From the NCBI GenBank assembly GCA_019750475.1, contig JAIEOO010000018.1, positions 1 to 33,144 on the forward strand: DNA of 33,144 bases, read 5' to 3'. A program made the position numbers and the translations under genes. The stretch comes from Acetobacteraceae bacterium (GTDB lineage Bacteria; Pseudomonadota; Alphaproteobacteria; Acetobacterales; Acetobacteraceae). The notes under the pieces were generated by a model that was not told the origin of the DNA, ran no database searches, and worked only from the letters and a program-made list of their open reading frames with translations. Below, in pieces: positions 26,977 to 33,144 of the stretch (positions are counted from its first letter, which is position 1; each line of letters opens with the position of its first letter).

Positions 26977-27021
26977 TGGCGGACCCGAATGGATTCGAAC
27001 CATCGACCTTTGCCTTCGGAG
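26977..27021 (-). other. attachment site: 3' half of tRNA-Arg(CCG)
   Basis: Read on the minus strand, this runs from an anticodon loop CTCCGAA (anticodon CCG, bases 27019-27017) through the 3' anticodon stem GGCAA, variable region, T-arm (GATGG-TTCGAAT-CCATT) and acceptor 3' strand CGGGTCC to G and CCA. The 5' half of the tRNA (acceptor 5' strand, D-arm, 5' anticodon stem) is absent: homology stops at the anticodon loop. The integrase gene begins 160 bases away on the broken side. This is the displaced tRNA 3' half left at one end of an element that integrated at the anticodon loop. It is not a functional tRNA gene. Confidence 0.85.
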
Positions 27022-27141
27022 AGATTTCAACTAGGCATACCGAGGGCGCGACAGAGCCTGCCAAAGCACTACGATCGCTGACATTTCAACATCTTATGAC
27101 CGCCACGGGCGCGACGATGCTTCGCGGAGTTTCCGTGTTCG

Positions 27142-27161
27142 TGCTACCTATCTGCTACCTA
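27142..27161 (+). repeat. Direct repeat upstream of the integrase gene
   Basis: TGCTACCTA occurs twice with a two-base spacer (11-base period, one helical turn). It lies between the attachment site and the integrase start, the place for arm-type integrase sites or for autoregulation of the int promoter. Confidence 0.5.
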
Positions 27162-27184
27162 GCCAGATGGCGGAGGCACGAACC

Positions 27185-28543
27185 ATGGCGATCGAACGTC
27201 GGCGCATCGGGCTCCGTGAGGTGGCCGCGCTCGCGCCGAACCAGGAGGTTTGGGATAGCGCGGTGGCAGGCTTCGGTGCCCGGCGGCAGCGGAGTAAGTC
27301 GATCGCCTACGTGGTGCTCTATAGGACGCGCGACGGACGCCCCCGCCGCTACACGATTGGCCGCCATGGCGCGCCGTGGACGCCGGAGACGGCGAGGATC
27401 GAAGCGAAGCGGATCCTCGGTCTCGTCGCGGATGGCGCCGATCCCGCGGGCGACAAGCGCCGGCAGCGCTCCCAGGTCACGACCGTTGCTGAACTCTGCG
27501 ACGAGTACCTGCAGGAGGCCGAGGCCGGTCGCCTTCTCACGCGGCGCCGGGCGGGAAAGAAGCCGAGCACATTGATGACCGATCGCGGCCGAGTGGTTCG
27601 CCACATCAAGCCGCTGCTCGGAAAGCTATCGGTGGCCTCCGTTTCCCGAGATGACGTTGAGCGGTTCATGCACGCGGTGGCCGAAGGTAAGTCGGCGGTC
27701 CGCATCAAGACGAAGGCCCGAGGTGTTGCGAATGTTCGCGGTGGTCGCGGCACCGCAACGCGCACTGTGGGGCTTCTCGGCGCGATCTTCGGCTATGCGG
27801 TTCGACAGGGCCTTCGTGTCGATAATCCCGTGCACGGTGTGACCCGCTTCGCGGATGGCAAGCGACAGCGGCGTCTCACTGACGCTGAATACGCGCTGGT
27901 CGGCAGGGCTCTGTCGAGGGCAGTCGAGCAGCAGATCTGGCAGCCCGCAGTCGATGCAATACGCGCTCTTGCCCTCACCGGGTGGCGTCGCGGCGAGGTG
28001 CTGGCGCTGAGGTGGTCAGAGCTCGACCTTGCTCGTCGCACTGCGCGTCTGGGCGATACGAAGACCGGCGCATCGATGCGGCCGCTGGCCAGACCGGTCA
28101 TCGCAGTCCTGGAGGCCCGCGAGCGGGACCGCGAGCTTGTGTTTCCCGCATCGAGGGGTGACGGGTCGCTGACCGGCTTCACCGCTTTTTGGGAACGCGT
28201 GATGAAGCTCGGCGATGTGCCGCGAGACATCACGCCGCACGTGCTTCGCCACTCGTTCGCGTCGATAGCGGCCGATCTCGGTTACGCTGAATCGACGATT
28301 GCTGCGCTGATCGGCCATCGCAGCGGTTCGATCACGGCACGGTACATCCATTCGGCGGACGCTGTCCTTATCGGCGCAGCCGATAGGATTGCGGCCCATA
28401 TCCAACAGCTGATGAAACCCGTCGGCCCCAAGCGGGCCCGACGTCGGCGCACCGAGGTTGAGAGGCTCGCCTTTCCAAGCGTTCCGGTCGGCACGGCGGC
28501 CGTCGCAGTTTCATCGTCGGGACGCGCGTCTCGTTCACGCTGA
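27185..28543 (+). CDS. int: Tyrosine-type site-specific recombinase (element integrase)
   Basis: 452 residues. The N-terminal part (about 5-95) resembles the arm-binding domain with a YTIGRHG-type segment. A SAM-like core-binding domain (about 100-210) follows, then the catalytic domain. The catalytic residues are complete: Arg268 (TGWRRGE), Lys293 (DTKTG), His352-x-x-Arg355 (HVLRHS), His378 (GHRSG) and Tyr387 (ARYIH). The C-terminal 50 residues are basic and low-complexity. GGAGG sits nine bases before the ATG at 27185, preferred over the ATG at 27167. It reads away from the adjacent tRNA-Arg 3' half, as expected for the integrase of an element inserted in that tRNA. Confidence 0.95.
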   Translation: MAIERRRIGLREVAALAPNQEVWDSAVAGFGARRQRSKSIAYVVLYRTRDGRPRRYTIGRHGAPWTPETARIEAKRILGLVADGADPAGDKRRQRSQVTTVAELCDEYLQEAEAGRLLTRRRAGKKPSTLMTDRGRVVRHIKPLLGKLSVASVSRDDVERFMHAVAEGKSAVRIKTKARGVANVRGGRGTATRTVGLLGAIFGYAVRQGLRVDNPVHGVTRFADGKRQRRLTDAEYALVGRALSRAVEQQIWQPAVDAIRALALTGWRRGEVLALRWSELDLARRTARLGDTKTGASMRPLARPVIAVLEARERDRELVFPASRGDGSLTGFTAFWERVMKLGDVPRDITPHVLRHSFASIAADLGYAESTIAALIGHRSGSITARYIHSADAVLIGAADRIAAHIQQLMKPVGPKRARRRRTEVERLAFPSVPVGTAAVAVSSSGRASRSR

Positions 28544-28778
28544 TCTTGAGGCCCGAGACAGGATTGACATTGACGATGCTCGCTAAGCATCTCCGACGGA
28601 ACATACAGCTTGCGAGCAGCCTCGACCTGGGTGCGGGATTTGTCGCCGTGACCCAGGTCGCAGAATCACTGCGGCTCGTGCCCAGAGGAAAATCGGCCCG
28701 ATAACCGATTGCCGATCCAACTCGGTCTCCCTGTACCGTATCGACGCCCGTCACGTCGGGCGCGCGGTTCCTGAAATG

Positions 28779-28828
28779 TGATTGCAGTTCGGCTGTTGGC
28801 TCGGGCAGGCTACCCGCATTGATTGCAG
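28779..28828 (+). repeat. Paired TGATTGCAG repeats upstream of the LysR gene
   Basis: TGATTGCAG is found at 28779-28787 and 28820-28828 in the same orientation, 41 bases apart (about four helical turns). Position and phasing fit binding sites for a regulator, perhaps the LysR protein itself. Confidence 0.35.
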
Positions 28829-28842
28829 AAAGGCCCGGTCCT

Positions 28843-28859
28843 GCGCGCCTGAGGCGCGC
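28843..28859. other. Hairpin upstream of the LysR gene
   Basis: GCGCGCC and GGCGCGC form a perfect 7-bp stem around TGA, 57 bases before the GTG start. No T-run follows. It may be an operator or an attenuating structure. Confidence 0.35.
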
Positions 28860-28915
28860 TCCAAACTCCGTGCGCGACCGGGATCGGGGTCGGCCGGCAG
28901 CGGAGGCTGGTCAAA

Positions 28916-29863
28916 GTGTCGCGGCGGCCGGAGCGGCGCAAGCGAACGGCGGCCCTTCAGGGCGCCATTGATTTGCACGGGATGATGCTGGCGGTTGTGG
29001 TCGCGCGGACGGGCAGCCTGCGGCTCGCTGCGCGCGAGGTCGGGCTGCCGGCATCTGCGGTGAGCCGGCGGCTACGTGCCCTGGAGGACGGGTTGGGGGT
29101 GTCGCTGTTCGAGCGACGTTCATCCGGCATGAAGCCGACGGCCGCTGGCGAGGACTTCCTCGCCGAAGCCGAGCGTCTGCTGGGCGGGGCGCAGTCGGCC
29201 GTGGCGCGGGCCAGAGAGGCCGGATCGGCGGCGGCTGGGCGGCTCGAGATCGGGACCTACCTCTCAGCCTCCACCGGACGGTTCCGCAAGGCGCTCATGG
29301 GCTTCGCGCGGCAGAACCGCGGCGTCGGGATCTGGCTGCGTGAGGGGAGCCGTGACGAGCTACTGACCGCCGTTCGACGTGGCGAGGTCGATCTGGCGCT
29401 TCTGCTGGGACCGATGGAGGAGCCAAGCCTGGACCGGCTGGGTCTGTGGCAGGAGGCCGGCATGGTTGCGCTGCCGGAGGAGCACACGCTGGCCAGCCGG
29501 CCGATGGTGTTCTGGTCCGACCTCGTCGCGGAGACCTTCCTCATCGCGCGCCGGGGGTCGGGGCCGGAAGCGCGAAGGAAGATCGAAGCACTGCTGCCGT
29601 CGGGCCATAGGGCGCGTTTCGTCGAGCAGGACGTCGGTCGAGAGGCGATGTTCAACCTCGTCGGCACGGGCCTCGGCATCGCAGTGCTCGCGGAGTCTGC
29701 CTCCGGGGCATCCTATCCGGGCGTCGTATTCCGGCCTGTCGGCAATGAGACCGGTCCGACGATGGTGGAGGCGGCGGCATACTGGGACCCCAAGCGCGAC
29801 AACCCCGCCTTGCGTCGGTTCCTGGCGCAACTGCGCGCGACTCAGAGATCGCGCGCTGGCTGA
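28916..29863 (+). CDS. LysR family transcriptional regulator of the conjugative element
   Basis: 315 residues. An N-terminal winged helix (about 20-80: MMLAVVVARTGSLRLAAREVGLPASAVSRRLRALEDGLGVSLFERR) is followed by a LysR effector domain (about 107-305) with GRLEIGTY and DLALLLGPM. The GTG start is supported by GGAGG nine bases upstream. A LysR-type gene next to DUF2274-trbI is a recurring arrangement at the end of alphaproteobacterial trb clusters. It converges on the DUF2274 gene, overlapping its 3' end by 22 bases. LysR proteins usually control a divergent gene; here the divergent direction leads to the integrase 3' end, so the target is unclear. The effector is unknown. Confidence 0.9.
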   Translation: MSRRPERRKRTAALQGAIDLHGMMLAVVVARTGSLRLAAREVGLPASAVSRRLRALEDGLGVSLFERRSSGMKPTAAGEDFLAEAERLLGGAQSAVARAREAGSAAAGRLEIGTYLSASTGRFRKALMGFARQNRGVGIWLREGSRDELLTAVRRGEVDLALLLGPMEEPSLDRLGLWQEAGMVALPEEHTLASRPMVFWSDLVAETFLIARRGSGPEARRKIEALLPSGHRARFVEQDVGREAMFNLVGTGLGIAVLAESASGASYPGVVFRPVGNETGPTMVEAAAYWDPKRDNPALRRFLAQLRATQRSRAG

Positions 29864-30099
29864 GGCTGTGGCCCGCGCGATCGAGGCGCGGGCCGGCGTG
29901 CCGAGCGGAACCCCCGGTCGCTCGCGAGGAACCGCGCCAGCATCGGCGCGACGAGCTTTGTGGGCTCGACCTGCTGGCCGGTCTCGCGGGAGAGCGCTTC
30001 CGCGTAGGCGACCAGGTCGCGGTGCAGCTCCGCCGGCAGTTCCACGGTGAGCTTCACAGGCCGGTCGTCGAGGATCGGGCCGAGCTTCAGCTTCGGCAT
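29842..30099 (-). CDS. DUF2274 family protein at the end of the trb operon
   Basis: 85 residues beginning MPKLKLGPILDDRPVKLTVELPAELHRDLVAYAEALSRETGQ. This is the conserved DUF2274 core, which resembles a ribbon-helix-helix start (KLTVELPAELHRDL, then a helix). The C-terminal 25 residues are Arg/Pro-rich. It is regularly found just after trbI in alphaproteobacterial conjugation clusters and could be a small DNA-binding regulator; that is inference from shape. It lies three bases after trbI. Confidence 0.85.
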   Translation of the reverse strand: MPKLKLGPILDDRPVKLTVELPAELHRDLVAYAEALSRETGQQVEPTKLVAPMLARFLASDRGFRSARRPAPRSRGPQPQPARDL

Positions 30100-30102
30100 G
30101 GG

Positions 30103-31263
30103 TCAGCCTCCGTAGGGCTCGAGCACGAGGTCGCGGTGGACGATGACGCGCACCGGAAAGCCAGGGCGCACGGTCAGCGTCGGCGGGACGGAGAGCTGCC
30201 GTCGGACGATCTCCTCGCCCGCGCGGCCGACGGTGTCCTGGCCGCTCTCGCGGATGGCGCGGGCGATGTCGCTCTCGTCGTCGCGGCCGAGTTCCAGGCC
30301 GAGGTTGAGCAGCGTCGCGAGGCCCGCGGCGAGGAAGAGCCGCCCCCAGTGGTAGTCCACGCCATCCTCGAGGCCGGCGTAGCCCGCCTCGTCCGCGCCC
30401 GGCATGCGTTCCAGTACGATGGAGCGCCCGTTGGGCAGGATGAGCCGGTTCCAGACCAGCAGGATGCGCCGCTGTCCGAAGCTGACGCGGCTGTCGTAGG
30501 CGCCGATCAGGCGCGCGCCCTGCGGGATGAGCAGATGCCGCCCCGTCGGGCTGTCGAAGACGTTGGCCGTGACCTGGGCGGTGATCTGTCCGGGCAGGTC
30601 TGAGCGGAGGCCGGTCAGCAGCGCCGCGGGGATGACGCTGCCGGCCTGGATGACGAAGGGGCTGGCGGGTGGCTGGAGCCGATCCGGTGAGGTCGTGCGG
30701 CGGTCGGCAGGACCACCCAGGAAGGCGAGCCGCCGGTCGGTGGCGTCGGGAGCGATCGGCATGACACCCGGATCCGCTGACAGCAGTCCGGCGGGCACTG
30801 CGCCACGCGGCTCGCCGCGTGCTTCGACCTGCACGAAGAGTCGGCTGGTGCGCGCTGCCTCGAGCTCCTGCATCCGCCGCTGTTCGGCAGGGTCGGCGGT
30901 CGTGGGCATGGCAGGCGGTACGACCGGCTGGCCGCGCTCCTGTGCGCGGACGATGGGCCGGCCGAGATCACCCGGCAGCGGCGGTCCCAGCTGCGGGATC
31001 CCGGCATAGTCGCGCGGCAGGCTGGCCAGGCCGTCGGCCTGCGGGTTCCGGTCGGTGCTGTAGAGCTCGCGCGGTCCCTCGCCGCCGCTCCGGCCCTGGA
31101 GGGCGACGATGAGCGACGCCCCGATGCCAAGCCCGGCCGCGACGCCAAGCCCGATCAGCACCCGCCGGGAGAGCCGCACCACGCGCGGCGGATCGGGGCG
31201 CAGGCGGAGCGCCGCGGCGATGTCGCGCTCGCTCCCGCCCCGTTCCGGCGCCGCCCCGCTCAT
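30103..31263 (-). CDS. trbI: Conjugal transfer protein TrbI (VirB10-like)
   Basis: 386 residues. A short cytoplasmic N-terminus, one membrane helix (about 35-55, VLIGLGVAAGLGIGASLIVAL), a Pro-rich periplasmic linker (about 70-190), then the VirB10/TrbI beta-barrel domain (about 195-380). The barrel has FVIQAGSVIPAALLTGLRSDLPGQITAQV, LLIPQGARLIGAYDSRV, and the C-terminal PGFPVRVIVHRDLVLEPY. It spans from inner to outer membrane in the type IV secretion core complex. The start overlaps the trbG stop by four bases. Confidence 0.95.
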   Translation of the reverse strand: MSGAAPERGGSERDIAAALRLRPDPPRVVRLSRRVLIGLGVAAGLGIGASLIVALQGRSGGEGPRELYSTDRNPQADGLASLPRDYAGIPQLGPPLPGDLGRPIVRAQERGQPVVPPAMPTTADPAEQRRMQELEAARTSRLFVQVEARGEPRGAVPAGLLSADPGVMPIAPDATDRRLAFLGGPADRRTTSPDRLQPPASPFVIQAGSVIPAALLTGLRSDLPGQITAQVTANVFDSPTGRHLLIPQGARLIGAYDSRVSFGQRRILLVWNRLILPNGRSIVLERMPGADEAGYAGLEDGVDYHWGRLFLAAGLATLLNLGLELGRDDESDIARAIRESGQDTVGRAGEEIVRRQLSVPPTLTVRPGFPVRVIVHRDLVLEPYGG

Positions 31264-32219
31264 CGCGCGCGGCCATCGGTGCGGACGATGCGCACGCGCT
31301 GCTGCCGGTCACCGAAACGCAGCTCGGCGGCCGCGAAGAGCCGGTCGACGATCACAAAATTCTGCCGGACGCGGTAGTTGACGAGCTGCCCCTCGCCCTC
31401 CGGCCCGATGACGAAGAGCGGCGGGATCTCGCCCTGGCCGATGCCGCGCGGGAACTCGATGAAGACCTGGCGCCCGTCGTCGAAGGCGCGCAGCGGCCGC
31501 CAGGCCGGACTGTCGCCCTCGATGTCGTAGCGAAAGCGCAGCCGCGCGAGGTCGATCCCCTGCTCGACGGGTGCCGCGGCGTTCTGCCGGCGCAGCGCGA
31601 TCAGCGCGTCCTGCGGATACTGCCAGGAGACCGAGGCCATGTAGGTGCGCTCGGTCGACCGCAGTTCCAGCAGGTAGGTGCGGCGGTCGGTGTTGATGAT
31701 GAGGTTGGTGGTGAGGTCGGGGCGCGTCGGCTTGACGATGATGTGCACGCGGCGCGTCGGGCCGGTGCCGCTCTCGGTGTCGCCGATGATCCAGCGCACC
31801 GTGTCGCCGGCGGCGACGGGGCCGTTGCCGACCAGCGTCTCGCCCTCCTGCAGCATGATGGCGGTGACCTGCCCGGGCGCGGTGTAGACCTGATAGAGCG
31901 CGCCGGGCGTGAAGGGGTAGACCTGCACCGCGTTGATGAAGCCCGCGCGCACGGGCTGCACGCGCGCGGCGGCGTTGGCCTGGTTTACTCGCACGGTGGG
32001 ATCGGGCGGCTCGGGCGTGCGGCGCGAGGGCGGGATGCGCTGAAGCTGGCCCGGCAGGGGCAGCGGCGTCGGCACCTCGACGATCTCCACGGGCCGCAGC
32101 GGCTCGGGGAGCTGCGTCGCCTGGATCGGCTCGTCGTCGTAGGTGATCTCGGGCGGGCGAAAGGCACAGGCGCCGAGGCCGAGCAGCACAAGCGCCAGGA
32201 TGGGGTGTGCGTGCCTCAT
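31260..32219 (-). CDS. trbG: Conjugal transfer protein TrbG (VirB9-like)
   Basis: 319 residues. The N-terminus MRHAHPILALVLLGLGACAF has a lipobox (LGAC, Cys18), so this copy is probably an outer-membrane lipoprotein. A Pro-rich region (about 35-75) precedes the VirB9 domain (about 90-315) with VQVYPFTPGALYQVYTAPGQ, the W-I-I-G-D-T segment, and the C-terminal NFVIVDRLFAAAELRFG strand pair that packs on VirB10. It forms the outer layer of the type IV secretion core complex together with TrbI. Overlaps trbF by four bases. Confidence 0.95.
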   Translation of the reverse strand: MRHAHPILALVLLGLGACAFRPPEITYDDEPIQATQLPEPLRPVEIVEVPTPLPLPGQLQRIPPSRRTPEPPDPTVRVNQANAAARVQPVRAGFINAVQVYPFTPGALYQVYTAPGQVTAIMLQEGETLVGNGPVAAGDTVRWIIGDTESGTGPTRRVHIIVKPTRPDLTTNLIINTDRRTYLLELRSTERTYMASVSWQYPQDALIALRRQNAAAPVEQGIDLARLRFRYDIEGDSPAWRPLRAFDDGRQVFIEFPRGIGQGEIPPLFVIGPEGEGQLVNYRVRQNFVIVDRLFAAAELRFGDRQQRVRIVRTDGRAR

Positions 32220-32899
32220 TGCCCGAGCTCCCGCGACCAGTTGATGGCGTGGACGAAGATGCCGAGGGGGTTCTTGCGCAGCCGCTCGGCGTCGCGCGCC
32301 GGCTGGACGACGATGGTCAGGATCGCGGTCCAGCGCTCGGTGCGGGCGAGCTGGCCGTTCTCGTAGGTCCGCTCGATCCAGGCGACGCGGAAGCTGTCGT
32401 CGGAGGCGCGGATGACGCTGGAAACCTCGACGGCGACCTGCTGGCGCCCGACGCGGCCGAAGGGATCGCTGGCGCGCGCGAAGTCGTTCAGCGCCAGCGC
32501 GCCGCGATCGGTCGCGAAGTCATAGGCGCGCAGCCAGTTCTGGCGGACGATGATCGGGTCGGCGGCGATGCCGCGCACCTGCTCGATGAATCGCGCTAGG
32601 TGCCAAGCGATCTGAGGGTCTGTCGGGCGGAAATTGGCGATGGCGGGGGCGACCGCCTGCGCCTCGCCAATCCGGTCCACCTGCACGACCCAGGGCACGA
32701 TGGTGCCGCGGGCGGACTGCCAGACCAGGGCGCCGGCGAGACCGGCGATCAGGGCGAGTTCGCCCAGCGCCATGAGGCGCCAGTTGCGGGCCTGGACGCG
32801 GGCGGAGCCGATGCGCTCGTCCCAGGCCTGGGCGGCGCGCTGGTAGGGCGTCTCGGGCTCGGGCGTGCGGCCGTAGCGGACGGAGGGGCGGCGGAACAT
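32216..32899 (-). CDS. trbF: Conjugal transfer protein TrbF (VirB8-like)
   Basis: 227 residues. A cytoplasmic N-terminus (MFRRPSVRYGRTPEPETPYQRAAQAWDERIG, typical of TrbF), one helix (about 43-62, LMALGELALIAGLAGALVWQ), and a periplasmic VirB8 NTF2-like domain (about 70-225). VQVDRIGEAQAV, the DPIIVRQNWLRAYDF segment and the KNPLGIFVHAINWSREL C-terminus are family landmarks. It is an inner-membrane assembly factor of the type IV secretion channel. The ATG overlaps the trbL stop (ATGA). Confidence 0.95.
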   Translation of the reverse strand: MFRRPSVRYGRTPEPETPYQRAAQAWDERIGSARVQARNWRLMALGELALIAGLAGALVWQSARGTIVPWVVQVDRIGEAQAVAPAIANFRPTDPQIAWHLARFIEQVRGIAADPIIVRQNWLRAYDFATDRGALALNDFARASDPFGRVGRQQVAVEVSSVIRASDDSFRVAWIERTYENGQLARTERWTAILTIVVQPARDAERLRKNPLGIFVHAINWSRELGQ

Positions 32900-33144
32900 C
32901 AGCGATCCTCCGAGAGGCGGATGGAGGAGCCGGCGCCACCGCCATCGCCGGAGCGGATGGCGTGGCCGAGGGTGGTCACGCCGTGGCTCAGCGCCTGGGC
33001 CCGCCGCATGCGGCGGGCCCAGGCAGGCGCGCCGGAGGATGGCGGTGGATCCGACGGCGGCGAGGCGCCGCCACTGACCGCCGCGCTGCCGGCAGCGTGG
33101 CTGGCGCGAAGGCTGCCCGCCGCGCTGCGCAGCGGGCTGGCGGC
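32899..33144 (-). CDS. trbL: Conjugal transfer protein TrbL, C-terminal end (partial)
   Basis: The last 81 codons of a gene that begins beyond the right edge. The tail is Ala/Ser/Gly/Pro-rich and then carries WARRMRRAQALSHG and GHAIRSGDGGG...LSEDR, the typical end of TrbL (VirB6-like polytopic membrane protein of the type IV channel). Gene order trbL-trbF-trbG-trbI supports this. The membrane helices lie outside the window. A perfect 32-bp palindrome lies in this segment. Confidence 0.85.
   Translation of the reverse strand, partial: AASPLRSAAGSLRASHAAGSAAVSGGASPPSDPPPSSGAPAWARRMRRAQALSHGVTTLGHAIRSGDGGGAGSSIRLSEDR
32993..33024. repeat. Perfect 32-bp palindrome within trbL
   Basis: The 32 bases are identical to their own reverse complement, centred on GCATGC at 33006-33011, with GCCTGGGCCC at the left end and GGGCCCAGGC at the right end. 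It encodes A-W-A-R-R-M-R-R-A-Q-A in the trbL frame. In mRNA it would form a 14- to 16-bp stem about 95 bases before the trbF start. Confidence 0.85.

Larger units (their letters stand above)
26679..27184. other. Non-coding junction between FG-GAP gene and integrase
   Basis: The first 300 bases hold no supported gene; open frames here lack any family match. The right half is the element end: tRNA-Arg 3' half (26977-27021), then about 160 bases of more AT-rich DNA with a direct repeat (27142-27161) leading to the integrase. No terminator with a T-run is seen after the FG-GAP gene. Confidence 0.55.
28544..28915. other. Intergenic stretch between integrase and LysR regulator
   Basis: No gene is supported. 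A minus-strand frame contains GDKSRTQVEAARKLYV, faintly like the HTH tail of serine resolvases, but a stop lies just upstream, so at most it is a remnant. The right half has a direct repeat and a hairpin likely tied to the LysR gene promoter. Confidence 0.45.

Noticed and set aside
28544-28700. Possible resolvase/invertase remnant on the minus strand
   Set aside because: Only about 16 residues look like an HTH and a stop lies directly upstream; too little to call a pseudogene.

Overview
The window is a GC-rich piece of an alphaproteobacterial chromosome. G or C dominates third codon positions, many genes start with GTG or TTG, and same-strand genes are packed with ATGA/GTGA/TTGA overlaps. Two orphan Bug-type receptors, a TRAP operon, LpxB and an alphaproteobacterial-type trb conjugation cluster fit an Acetobacteraceae (Roseomonas-like) host. 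That placement is inferred from gene content only.

Core region, 1-23.2 kb. A minus-strand block (5004 down to 135) encodes a GNAT acetyltransferase, a nitrilase-superfamily amidohydrolase, lipid-A-disaccharide synthase LpxB, an MmcQ/YjbR protein and a MacB/LolD-like ABC exporter pair. A SemiSWEET transporter follows on the plus strand. Next is a probable zinc-homeostasis locus: a Zur-like Fur regulator divergent from hisI and a COG0523 GTPase. A transport region (7.7-12.8 kb) has a complete TRAP operon whose fourth, translationally coupled gene is a Bug-type receptor, with a second Bug gene divergent from it. Then come dnaE, a convergent ABC-type substrate-binding protein, and a plus-strand run (quinone oxidoreductase, EamA exporter, alpha/beta hydrolase, MAPEG). 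TadA is on the minus strand, followed on the plus strand by a class I glutamine amidotransferase-like hydrolase, an RsuA/RluB-type pseudouridine synthase and RsmD.

Accessory region, 23.2-33.1 kb. From about 23.3 kb the gene density falls. A decayed copy of the 3' end of a tRNA-Arg(CCG) gene lies at 23284-23305, and a well-preserved 3' half (anticodon loop to CCA) at 26977-27021, in the same orientation. Between them is one large gene for a 964-residue protein with a seven-repeat FG-GAP propeller, RTX calcium repeats and a second VCBS/FG-GAP propeller. Just right of the preserved tRNA half is a tyrosine recombinase reading rightward, then a LysR regulator, then the minus-strand tail of a trb conjugation operon (DUF2274, TrbI, TrbG, TrbF, C-terminus of TrbL). 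This is the integrase end of an integrative conjugative element that entered the anticodon loop of tRNA-Arg(CCG). The rest of the element, and by inference the restored tRNA gene, lies beyond the right edge.

Most notable: the two same-orientation tRNA-Arg 3' ends bracketing the FG-GAP/RTX gene (evidence of repeated insertion at one tRNA); the Bug receptor coupled to a TRAP operon; the zur/hisI/COG0523 cluster; several genes whose -10 box sits six bases from the ATG (candidate leaderless mRNAs); and a perfect 32-bp palindrome inside trbL.
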